Source of the DNA: DSUN01 sp035527715
GTDB taxonomy: Bacteria > Planctomycetota > PUPC01 > DSUN01
NCBI GenBank assembly: GCA_035527715.1
Contig: DATKZY010000008.1
Span: 62,001 to 126,000, forward strand
Reading direction: 5' to 3'
DNA length: 64,000 bases
Shown in pieces: positions 15,794-23,239 of this stretch. Made by a program: the position numbers and the translations under genes. The notes under the pieces were generated by a model, which was not told the origin of the DNA, did not search any database, and saw nothing but the letters and a program-made list of their open reading frames with translations. Numbering within the stretch: position 1 is the first letter of the stretch; the number at the start of each line of letters is the position of its first letter.

Positions 15794-16765
15794 ATGCTCA
15801 CGTCGGCAGAGGTGAAGGCGGCGGCCAGGGAGTGCGGCGCCGACCTGGTCGGGATCGGCTCGATGGACCGCTTCGAGGGCGCACCCATGCAGTTCGATCC
15901 CCGCTACATCTTCCCGGAGGCGAAGGCCATCATCGGCCTCGGCTTTCGCATCCACAGGGGGCTGTTCCGCGGGATCGAGGAGGGCACGCTGTTCTCGGCC
16001 TACCCGACCCTGGGCTATGCGTGCATCAACGACGTGCAGGCCCCGCTCGCGCTCCGCGAGCTGGGGAGCTTCCTGGAGGACAATGGCTACGAGGCGGTGC
16101 TCTACCAGAACACGATGGTGCGCCTGGGCTGCGGCGTGGGCCAGGCCGTGGCGCCCGACAAGCCGAAGCCCGACGTGTTCCTCCACTTCCGCATCGCCGC
16201 CTTCCTGTGCGGCATGGGCGAGATCGGCTACAGCAAGGTCTTCCTGACGCCCGAGTTCGGGCCGCGCCAGCGCTTCGCCTTCATCCTCACCGACGCGCCG
16301 CTCGAGCCCGACCCGCTCTTCGAGGGCAAGCTGTGCGACCGCTGCATGAGCTGCGTGCGCGACTGCCCCGCCGGCGCCATCTCCGGCGACCGAACGGTCA
16401 AGGTCACCCTCGCGGGGCGACAGGTCGAGTGGGGCGAGCTGGACCTCACGAAGTGCGCCGCCGTGTACCAGGCCGGCACCCCCGAGTACAGCCCCTTCAT
16501 GACCGAGGAGGTCGCCGACGCGATGCGAACCGTCCTCGAATCGGGCCAGGACCCGACCGGCCACGGCATCTGGAGCTTCATCAAGGAGAAGATGCCCTAC
16601 AGCCGCAACGCCTGGGAGAGCTACCACCACCCCGCGTGCATCTGCGGCGCGCGCGGCTGCATGCGCGCCTGCATGATCCACCTCGAGGAGAAGGAGCGGA
16701 TTCAGAACCGCTTCCATCACCCCTTCCGCAAGCGCGAGCCGTGGCGCCTCGCCGGCCCACGATAG
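15794..16765 (+). CDS. QueG-like 4Fe-4S reductase family protein
   Basis: A 323-residue protein related to epoxyqueuosine reductase and reductive-dehalogenase-like corrinoid proteins. It has an N-terminal domain (GADLVGIGSMDRF, IFPEAKAIIGLGFRI) and a ferredoxin motif CDRCMSCVRDCPAG (about residues 182-195) with the spacing of a [4Fe-4S] site. A second Cys cluster, CICGARGCMRAC, lies near residues 283-294. QueG enzymes usually have a tighter second ferredoxin motif, and this variant together with the C-terminal region suggests a paralogue rather than QueG itself. It is cytoplasmic with no signal peptide. Substrate unknown. Confidence 0.72.
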   Translation: MLTSAEVKAAARECGADLVGIGSMDRFEGAPMQFDPRYIFPEAKAIIGLGFRIHRGLFRGIEEGTLFSAYPTLGYACINDVQAPLALRELGSFLEDNGYEAVLYQNTMVRLGCGVGQAVAPDKPKPDVFLHFRIAAFLCGMGEIGYSKVFLTPEFGPRQRFAFILTDAPLEPDPLFEGKLCDRCMSCVRDCPAGAISGDRTVKVTLAGRQVEWGELDLTKCAAVYQAGTPEYSPFMTEEVADAMRTVLESGQDPTGHGIWSFIKEKMPYSRNAWESYHHPACICGARGCMRACMIHLEEKERIQNRFHHPFRKREPWRLAGPR

Positions 16766-16788
16766 CCCGCGGCGCAAGCAGCCAACAA

Positions 16789-16902
16789 CCACGGAGACAC
16801 GGAGAACACGGAGAATGCACGGGAAAGCGCGAATCGGGGTTGCGGCCCAACCGCCGGCTGGGTTCTCCTCTTGCTCTCTCCGTGCTCTCCGTGTCTCCGT
16901 GG
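16789..16902. repeat. Inverted repeat of the CCACGGAGACACGGAG family
   Basis: Arms at 16789-16814 and 16877-16902 are 26 nt with one mismatch, with a 62-nt spacer. Each arm is internally periodic (ACGGAG/CACGGAG). The start codon of the next gene begins one base after the left arm and its signal peptide is encoded by the spacer and right arm. Confidence 0.85.
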
Positions 16903-17969
16903 TGATTCTCTCTTCCTGCCTCCTCACGGCCCAGGGAGCTACACCCGTGGAGCGCAAGACCGAGGTCTCGATTCGCGGCGACGCGTTCCTCATCAACGGC
17001 CAGCCCACCTATGCGGGCCGAACGTGGCAGGGGAAGAAGATCGAAGGGCTCCTCCTCAACTCCCGCATGGTCCAGGGCATCTTCGACGACCTGAATCCCG
17101 AGACGGTGTCGAAGTGGGCCTATCCCGACACGGGGAAGTGGGACCCCGAGCGGAACACCCGCGAGTTCGTCGCGGCCATGCCCGAGTGGCGGCGGCACGG
17201 GCTGCTGGCCTTCACGATCAACCTCCAGGGCGGCAGCCCCCAGGGCTATTCGCGCGAGCAGCCCTGGCACAACTCCGCCCTCACCGAGGCGGGCGACCTG
17301 CGCCCCGACTACATGGCACGCCTCGAGCGCGTCCTCGACCGCGCCGACGAGTTGGGCATGGTCGCCATCCTCGGCGTCTTCTACTTCGGCCAGGACCAGC
17401 GGGTGAGGGACGAGGCGGCCGTGAAACGCGCCCTCGACAATGCCGTGGACTGGCTGTTCGACCACAGCTATCGCAATATCCTGCTCGAAGTGAACAACGA
17501 ATGCGACGTGGCCCGCTACGACCACGACATCCTGCGGCCGGGCCGCGTCCACGAGCTGATCGAGCGGGTGAAGTCCCGCATGCGCGACGGGCGGCGATTG
17601 CTCGTCGGCACCAGCTACGGCGGGGGCAGCATTCCGAGGGAAAACGTCGTGAGGGCCTCCGACTTCCTCCTCATCCACGGCAACGGCGTCGGCGACCCCG
17701 CCCGCATCGCCGACATGGTTCGCCGCACCCGCAAGGTCCCCGGCTACCGCCCGATGCCCATCCTCTTCAACGAGGACGACCATTTCGACTTCGACAAGCC
17801 GGCCAGCAACTTCGTCGCGGCCATTGGCGAGTATGCCTCCTGGGGCTACTTCGACCCTGGCGCCAGCAACTACCGCGACGGCTACCAATGCCCCCCCACC
17901 AACTGGACCCTCTCCACCCCCCGCAAGCGGGCGTTCTTCGCGAAGCTGAAGGAAATCACGGGGGAGTGA
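16815..17969 (+). CDS. Exported clan GH-A (GH5-like) glycosidase
   Basis: A 384-residue TIM-barrel glycosidase-like protein. The mature part begins near TEVSIRGDAFLINGQPTY, a common opening of such barrels. Candidate catalytic glutamates are E229 in LLEVNNECD (acid/base) and E320 in ILFNEDDHF (nucleophile). The N-terminus, with basic residues, a hydrophobic run and lipobox-like ILSSC (C35), is encoded almost wholly by an inverted repeat, so the true start is uncertain. An internal GTG near 16899 would give a very short signal. The enzyme presumably acts on plant- or alga-type glycans outside the cytoplasm; the substrate is not readable. Confidence 0.72.
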   Translation: MHGKARIGVAAQPPAGFSSCSLRALRVSVVILSSCLLTAQGATPVERKTEVSIRGDAFLINGQPTYAGRTWQGKKIEGLLLNSRMVQGIFDDLNPETVSKWAYPDTGKWDPERNTREFVAAMPEWRRHGLLAFTINLQGGSPQGYSREQPWHNSALTEAGDLRPDYMARLERVLDRADELGMVAILGVFYFGQDQRVRDEAAVKRALDNAVDWLFDHSYRNILLEVNNECDVARYDHDILRPGRVHELIERVKSRMRDGRRLLVGTSYGGGSIPRENVVRASDFLLIHGNGVGDPARIADMVRRTRKVPGYRPMPILFNEDDHFDFDKPASNFVAAIGEYASWGYFDPGASNYRDGYQCPPTNWTLSTPRKRAFFAKLKEITGE

Positions 17970-18111
17970 GCCAGCGGCTCGGCGGCGGTTCTCACTTGCT
18001 TTCCGCTTCTTGCTGAGGCATGATGAATGGTGGATGTGAATGCGGCGAGGCGGGCCCTGGCCGCTCACCGATTCCGGTTATGAAGCAGGGCTGCGTGCGA
18101 GGCCAGCAGAG

Positions 18112-18369
18112 ATGAGACAGATCAAGATCGTGCTCAAGAAGCACGCCGATGGCTATGTGGCCTATCCCGTGGGCATCCAGGGGGTGGTCGTGGGCGAGGG
18201 CGACACTTACGAAGAGGCCCTCCAGGACGTGCAGTCGGCCATCAAGTTCCACGTCGAGACCTTCGGCCCCGGCGTTCTCGAAGGCGAAGAAGGACCTGTG
18301 CTGGAGAAGCTCTTCGCGGAGATTGCCCTGCCGAAGGCCCTCGGTCGCAAGCTGGCCGTGGCGCCGTGA
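18112..18369 (+). CDS. HicB-family antitoxin-like protein, no HicA beside it
   Basis: An 85-residue protein with the partial RNase-H-like fold of HicB. It has IVLKKHADGYVAYPVGIQGV followed by GDTYEEALQDVQSAIKFHVE, the classic HicB motif. HicB normally neutralises the small mRNA interferase HicA. No HicA-like reading frame is found within 300 nt on either side; the gene is followed by a tandem palindrome array. It may be an orphan regulator or the remnant of a broken module. The ATG at 18112 is chosen because the conserved fold starts there. Confidence 0.72.
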   Translation: MRQIKIVLKKHADGYVAYPVGIQGVVVGEGDTYEEALQDVQSAIKFHVETFGPGVLEGEEGPVLEKLFAEIALPKALGRKLAVAP

Positions 18370-18486
18370 TTCGGCTCAGCCGTTCAACTCAGTACAGGCA
18401 CCGGCACAGTCAAGCTGGCGCGGTATGGGGCGCATGGCCCCCAATCCTGGCGGTTGCCGTCGGGGAGCCATGCAGACCATGCCCGC

Positions 18487-18692
18487 TGCCTATCTGTATC
18501 ACCCCAGGGAGGGGGAAAGTGATACAGATAGGCAGGAACGGCCCCGGAAGCCCCCGAACCGCCAAAGCGCCGATCTGTATCACCCCCTGGGGGGAGGGAA
18601 GTGATACAGATAGGCGGGAAACGCCGTAAAGCGGCCCGAATCGCCAAAGCGCCGATCTGTATCACCTCGCGGAGCGGGGAGTGGTGATACAG
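18487..18692. repeat. Tandem array of three GTGATACAG palindromes
   Basis: Three head-to-tail palindromes with a period of about 82-84 nt. The first pairs TGCCTATCTGTATCAC (18487-18502) with its perfect complement (18519-18534). The second pairs ATCTGTATCAC (18573-18583) with 18601-18611, and the third pairs 18655-18665 with 18684-18692. Units 2 and 3 share the direct lead-in CGCCAAAGCGCCG. The array lies between convergent genes (hicB-like and GH30-like) and fills most of the 336-nt gap. Confidence 0.9.
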
Positions 18693-18705
18693 TTGGGCGG
18701 CGGGG

Positions 18706-20172
18706 CTACTCGGCGATGGCGCCGGGGGCGTCGGGCGCGAGGGCGTAGGTGGTGAGGGTGGTGATGCTGAGGGGCGGGAGCTTCTCGGCGAAGCTGGCCG
18801 CGTCCTTCGACAGCCGGTGCTCGGCGGTGGGGGCGAACTTGAAGGCGGCGTCGTTGAGGGCGGCCTCGGTGAGCTGATAGCGGAAGAGCTTGACGGGGGC
18901 GGCGAGGTCCGAGAGCTCGATGACGGCCTCGTGCTCGGCCTCGGTGGGGTTGACGAGGAGGATTGTGAGGCTGCCCTTCGGGCTGCGGAGGGCGGCGGCG
19001 GGGATGTCGGGGGCCTTCCGCCGCCGCGAACGGGCGGCGACCTGGGTTTTCAGCACCTCGGAGTGCTTGGCCGTGAAGCGGCTGAGCAGGGCGTAGGCGT
19101 AGTAGGGCACAGGCTCGATGGCCGCCTCGCCGAAATGCTTGTCGTGCTTCGCGTCCCAGGTGCGGAGGAGCTGCCATTGGCCGTCAATGTTGCCGCGGTT
19201 CAGGAAGCTGCACCGGCTGAAGGCGTCCACGCCCACGGCGAGGCCGCGCACGATGGCTTCGGCGTTGGCGACGGCGGAGCGGAACGAGGCAGGGCCGGGG
19301 TCGGCGGGGCCGATGCCGAAGCGCACCTCGCCAAGCTCGGAGAGGAAGAGGGGCTTGGAGCGCTCGCGCGCCCAGGCCGTCCATTCGGCCAGAAGCTCCT
19401 GCCGGGCGGCGTCCACGCCCGACAGCCAGTGGATGTCATAGGCGCCCACGTGGGCGTCGAAGTCGATGCGTCGCGCCGTGGGGGTGCGGGGCTCGAGCCA
19501 GCCGGGGGCGGAGAGGGGGAGCTTGAGGCCGCGGCGCTCGAGGGCGGCCTGCACGGCGGCCAGGCCGGGCGTGATGGACTCCGGGCCGCTCGGCCCCTGC
19601 CACCAGGACCACTCGCGCCCCGGCTCGTGGGTGATGCTGAGCCACTGGATGCAGGTGTAGCGGCGGGTCTTGAGCAGGTGCTCGACCAGGGTGGCCAGGC
19701 CCTCGGCGAATGCCTGCATGGACTTCGGGGCGCTGCGCGCGGGGTCCACGTTGGCGATGGCGTTCCAGGCCACGTGGCTCCACATCTGCTGGAGAAAGAC
19801 GTCGGCCTGGTGCGTCTCGGCCCAGTCGAGGATGCGGTAGAGGGTCTGCATCTCGTCGTTGTCCCAGTTGAACTGCGTGTTCCCTGGCTCGTACATGCGC
19901 TGATCGATCTGCACGCGGAGCCAGTCGAGGCCCAGCCAGGCGGCGTGGTCCTGGATCTGGCGCCAGGCGAGGGCGTTGTCGAGGCGCGGGTTGGCCCCCC
20001 AGGCGCTGGAGCGCGCGCCGGGCACGCTGGCGCGGATGGCGTGCCAGGAGGTGCCGATGCCGCCGGCCATCGTGCGCTCGGCCTTGCCCAGGTCAATACG
20101 GACCACTGCCTCGTCGGCGCCGGCTGCGGCGGCCAGGGCGAGGGCCGCCGCGAGGAGGATACGCTGTGCCAC
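18706..20172 (-). CDS. Exported GH30-like glycoside hydrolase
   Basis: A 488-residue secreted enzyme with a clear signal peptide (ILLAAALALAAAAGADE). A clan GH-A barrel carries the acid/base candidate E183 in SITHEPGREW and the nucleophile candidate E279 in FLSELGEVRFG. A C-terminal beta-sandwich follows (about residues 370-488, LTILLVNPTEAEHEAVIELS), as in GH30/GH39 enzymes. It probably attacks beta-linked glycans in the periplasm or outside. It is convergent with hicB across the palindrome array and divergent from the UroD-like gene, with promoters in between. Confidence 0.75.
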   Translation of the reverse strand: MAQRILLAAALALAAAAGADEAVVRIDLGKAERTMAGGIGTSWHAIRASVPGARSSAWGANPRLDNALAWRQIQDHAAWLGLDWLRVQIDQRMYEPGNTQFNWDNDEMQTLYRILDWAETHQADVFLQQMWSHVAWNAIANVDPARSAPKSMQAFAEGLATLVEHLLKTRRYTCIQWLSITHEPGREWSWWQGPSGPESITPGLAAVQAALERRGLKLPLSAPGWLEPRTPTARRIDFDAHVGAYDIHWLSGVDAARQELLAEWTAWARERSKPLFLSELGEVRFGIGPADPGPASFRSAVANAEAIVRGLAVGVDAFSRCSFLNRGNIDGQWQLLRTWDAKHDKHFGEAAIEPVPYYAYALLSRFTAKHSEVLKTQVAARSRRRKAPDIPAAALRSPKGSLTILLVNPTEAEHEAVIELSDLAAPVKLFRYQLTEAALNDAAFKFAPTAEHRLSKDAASFAEKLPPLSITTLTTYALAPDAPGAIAE

Positions 20173-20213
20173 GTCGTGCTCTCCGATCGGGCCTGTGCTC
20201 GAATGCTCCCACG

Positions 20214-20242
20214 ATTCTACCGCGGAGCGGGGGGCAAGGCAA
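20214..20242 (-). promoter_or_regulatory. Predicted promoter of the GH30-like gene
   Basis: Minus strand: TTGCCT, 17-nt spacer, TAGAAT, 42 nt upstream of the ATG. Confidence 0.45.
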
Positions 20243-20260
20243 CAGGTTTTGCCCGCGCTC

Positions 20261-20289
20261 TTGCGCGCGAGGGCGGCGGATGGTAGTCT
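20261..20289 (+). promoter_or_regulatory. Predicted promoter of the UroD-like gene
   Basis: TTGCGC, 17-nt spacer, TAGTCT, 30 nt before the GTG start. It is arranged back-to-back with the GH30-like promoter, the two -35 boxes 18 nt apart. Confidence 0.4.
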
Positions 20290-20318
20290 CTGGAGGCGTC
20301 GTTCGAGGAACTGCGTCC

Positions 20319-21281
20319 GTGAAGATTCCCTTCTCCCCTTCGGTCTACGAGCACGCGGCCGCGCTGATCGGGCGGACGCCGTGGGAGGTCTCGCGCGACG
20401 CGGAACTGCTCTTTGCCGCGCACCGCGCCGCCTATCGCGAGTATCGCCACACGCCCATCGTCGTGGGCATTGACATCTACAACCTGGAGGCGGAGGCCTA
20501 CGGCGGGCGGGTGGTGGAGCCGGGCGGGAACGGCATCCCGGCCATCGCCGAGCCGCTGGTGGCGTCGCTCGACGAGGGTCGTCGCCTGCGGCCCTTCGAC
20601 CCGCGGCGCGACGGGCGAATTCCGATGGTCATCGGCGTCGCCAGCCGGCTGGCCCGCGAGTTGCCCGAGGCTGACGTGCGCATTCCCGTGAGTGGCCCCT
20701 TCTCGATTGCCGTCAGCCTGCGCGGGATCACGGGGTTGCTGGAGGACGTGGCGCTCCAGCCCGAGCGCGTCCGCCAATGGCTTCTCCAGCTCGCGGAGAA
20801 CCAGGCGGCATTCTGCGAGGCCGTGGCCGAGGCGGGGCTCGACGTGGCGTTCTTCGAGTCGGCTGCCGCCCCTCCCCTGCTCTCGCCACGGCAGTTCCGC
20901 GAGGTCGAGTTGCCTGCTCTGAAGCGCGCGATGGCGATTGCGGCGGGCATCGTCGGCCACGCCGTGCCGTGCGTCATCGGGGGCGACACCGAGCCGATCC
21001 TCGACGACATTCTGGCCACGGGCACGGGCTACGTCATCTGCCCCGCCGAGACCGACCAGGCGGCCTTTGTCGCCCGCTCGGCCAGCGCGCCGCACGTCAA
21101 GGTCCGCATCAACCTCGACCCTCGCACTGTAGCCCATGGGGATCGCGCGACGATTCTCCGCGAGGTGGACCGCATTCTCGCCCTTGCGGCCACGCGCCCC
21201 AACTGCCTCCTGGGCACGGGCGCCCTGCCCTACGAGACGCCGCGTGCCAACGTGAAGCTCATCCGTGACTATGTCGCTTGA
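20319..21281 (+). CDS. Uroporphyrinogen decarboxylase-family protein (UroD/MtaA-like)
   Basis: A 320-residue member of the UroD/MtaA/CmuA superfamily, recognisable from the barrel pattern (RIPVSGPFSIAVSLRG, VIGGDTEPILDDIL, NLDPRTVAHG, LLGTGALPYETPRANVKLI). It lacks the N-terminal RxPxWxMRQAG signature of true HemE. A corrinoid or tetrahydrofolate-linked methyl transfer, as in MtaA, is a possible role but is not shown. The GTG start has GAGGAA upstream. It is the first of a rightward run of genes continuing into glycan hydrolases. Confidence 0.75.
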   Translation: MKIPFSPSVYEHAAALIGRTPWEVSRDAELLFAAHRAAYREYRHTPIVVGIDIYNLEAEAYGGRVVEPGGNGIPAIAEPLVASLDEGRRLRPFDPRRDGRIPMVIGVASRLARELPEADVRIPVSGPFSIAVSLRGITGLLEDVALQPERVRQWLLQLAENQAAFCEAVAEAGLDVAFFESAAAPPLLSPRQFREVELPALKRAMAIAAGIVGHAVPCVIGGDTEPILDDILATGTGYVICPAETDQAAFVARSASAPHVKVRINLDPRTVAHGDRATILREVDRILALAATRPNCLLGTGALPYETPRANVKLIRDYVA

Positions 21282-21343
21282 CTTTACGGTGCAGGGCTGG
21301 TTTGATCGCTCCGGTGCCGAACCGGGAACCCAAGGAACTGGTC

Positions 21344-23239
21344 ATGCGCCTCGCCATCGCGATGCTGGCTGCAATGTCTGCCAACCTTCTCGCCGGTACG
21401 CCGAGGGTCCCCGAGGACCACTGGGGGAAGAACCTCGTCCCCAACCCCGGCCTGGAACTCGATGCGCCCGGCTGGGACCTGCCGCCCGGCCAGTGCGCGT
21501 GGGACGCCTCGGAGAAGCACTCGGGCGCCCGCAGCCTGCGCTTCACGAACACGGATAGGAACCTCTATCGCCTCGTCACGGCACCCGTCGCCCTCATCCC
21601 CGGCGTGCGCTATCGCATCTCGGCGTGGGTGAAGGGCAAGGACGTGCGCGGCGACGCGCAGGACCAGGGGGCCGGCCTGTGCATCGAGTGGAGCGACGCG
21701 AAGGGCCAGTGGCTCGGCGGCCACTACCCGAGCTGCAAGCCGGGCACCTTCGACTGGACGCGGCTCGCGGGCGAAACGGGCGCCGTGCCCGCCAACGCCG
21801 CCAGCGGCCACGTCGTCCTCTACCTCCGCAAGCACAGCACCGGGACGGCCTGGTTCGACGACGTCGAGGTCACGGCCATCCGCGGCCCGGCGCTCGACTT
21901 CGGCATCGTGTCGCCGCACTACCGCGCAACGGTCTCAAGGCCGACCGAGGGCAAGAAGCTCGGCCTCCGGCTGCGGCTGAACCTCGCCGAACACGACCTG
22001 CCCGAACGCGGCCTGGCGTTCGAGGCATCCGTCGCTACGGCCGACGGCCGGGTCCTTGCGACCCGACGCTCTCCCCGTCTGGCCGAGACGCAAGAGGCGA
22101 CCTATTGGGTGGTGGACCTGCCCGAGCTCGCCGCGGGCCGCTACACCCTCGCGGCTGGGCTTCTCGATGCGGAGAGCCGGCGCCTGGGAGAGCCGACGAC
22201 CGCCGCGTTCCGCGTCGCCGAGCCAATTCCCCGCAAAGTGACACTCGACGAAACGGGCCGGCTCGTCGTCGAGGGCAAGCCCTTCTTCCCCCTCGGCCTC
22301 TACCTCGGCCCGACCGAGGATGAGCACCTCGACCGCATCGCCAAGGCAGGCTTCAACACCATCCTCTGTTACGGCTACGGCCCGGGCAAGGACCCGCGGG
22401 CCTACCTCGACCGCGCGGCGAAGCACGGCCTCAAGGTCATCTATTCGATCAAGGACTTCTACGAGGGCTCGACCTGGTATCCGAAGCAAGGCGGGAAGAG
22501 CGGCCTCGACCTGATGCGGAAGTATGTCGCCGAGCTGCGCGACCACCCCGCCCTCCTCGCCTGGTACACCAACGACGAGTTGGGGCCGGAGTGGATGCCC
22601 AAGCTCCAGGCCGCCTACGACCTCGTGTGCGACCTCGACCCCGACCACCCGGCGTTCCAAGTGCTCTGCGTGCCGTCGCAGAACGCCCTCTACTACGGCG
22701 TCACCGACATCCTCGGCGTGGACCCCTACCCCATCCCACGCCATCCGGTGACCATGGTCGGCGAGTGGATGGACACGGCTCGGGCCGCGATGTGGTGGGC
22801 CAAGCCCGCCTGGTGCGTGCCGCAGATTTTCCAGTGGGCCAACTACTCGAAGGACGCGAAGGACCGCGAGCCGACGTTCGAGGAGAAGCGGGCGATGGTC
22901 TGCCTCGCCCTCATCCACGGCGCCCAGGGCCTCATCTGCTATTCCTACTACGACCTGTTCAAGGGCGACGACAAGGGCGTTTTCGAGCGGCGCTGGAAGG
23001 AAGTGAGCGCCATCGCGGGCGAGGTGGCCAAGCTCATCCCCGTGCTGCTCGACGGCAAGGAAGTCGCCGCCGACCTCAAAGGCGTCGTCCGCTATCGCGC
23101 CCTGGAGCACAACGGCTCGACCCGCGTCATCGCGGTCAACACCTCGCCGAAGCCGCTTGACGCTACCATTGAACTTCCCAAGACCAAGTGGTCGCGGCGC
23201 CTGGCTGCATTGGAGACAGTCGTTGATACCGCGAAGTAG
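21344..23239 (+). CDS. Exported GH with N-terminal binding domain and TIM barrel
   Basis: A 631-residue secreted protein. A signal peptide (MRLAIAMLAAMSANLLAG) is followed by a carbohydrate-binding jelly roll (about 25-185, NLVPNPGLELD.., GTAWFDDVEV). A beta-sandwich spacer and then a GH-A-type barrel begin near VVEGKPFFPLGLYLG. The candidate acid/base is E412 in YTNDELGPEW. NPGLE...WFDDVEV framing is typical of CBM4/9/22-like modules. AAGGAA precedes the ATG. Its end overlaps the next gene by 17 nt, implying coupled translation. Substrate not assignable. Confidence 0.75.
   Translation: MRLAIAMLAAMSANLLAGTPRVPEDHWGKNLVPNPGLELDAPGWDLPPGQCAWDASEKHSGARSLRFTNTDRNLYRLVTAPVALIPGVRYRISAWVKGKDVRGDAQDQGAGLCIEWSDAKGQWLGGHYPSCKPGTFDWTRLAGETGAVPANAASGHVVLYLRKHSTGTAWFDDVEVTAIRGPALDFGIVSPHYRATVSRPTEGKKLGLRLRLNLAEHDLPERGLAFEASVATADGRVLATRRSPRLAETQEATYWVVDLPELAAGRYTLAAGLLDAESRRLGEPTTAAFRVAEPIPRKVTLDETGRLVVEGKPFFPLGLYLGPTEDEHLDRIAKAGFNTILCYGYGPGKDPRAYLDRAAKHGLKVIYSIKDFYEGSTWYPKQGGKSGLDLMRKYVAELRDHPALLAWYTNDELGPEWMPKLQAAYDLVCDLDPDHPAFQVLCVPSQNALYYGVTDILGVDPYPIPRHPVTMVGEWMDTARAAMWWAKPAWCVPQIFQWANYSKDAKDREPTFEEKRAMVCLALIHGAQGLICYSYYDLFKGDDKGVFERRWKEVSAIAGEVAKLIPVLLDGKEVAADLKGVVRYRALEHNGSTRVIAVNTSPKPLDATIELPKTKWSRRLAALETVVDTAK

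Noticed and set aside
18487..18692. CRISPR array
   Set aside because: Only three units, each an imperfect palindrome with variable inner sequence and partly repeated spacers, and no cas genes. It is a tandem palindrome repeat.
20319..21281. Assignment as HemE (true uroporphyrinogen decarboxylase)
   Set aside because: The HemE N-terminal signature and other heme-pathway residues are missing, and no heme gene is nearby. The superfamily name only is kept; the same holds for 43640-44692.
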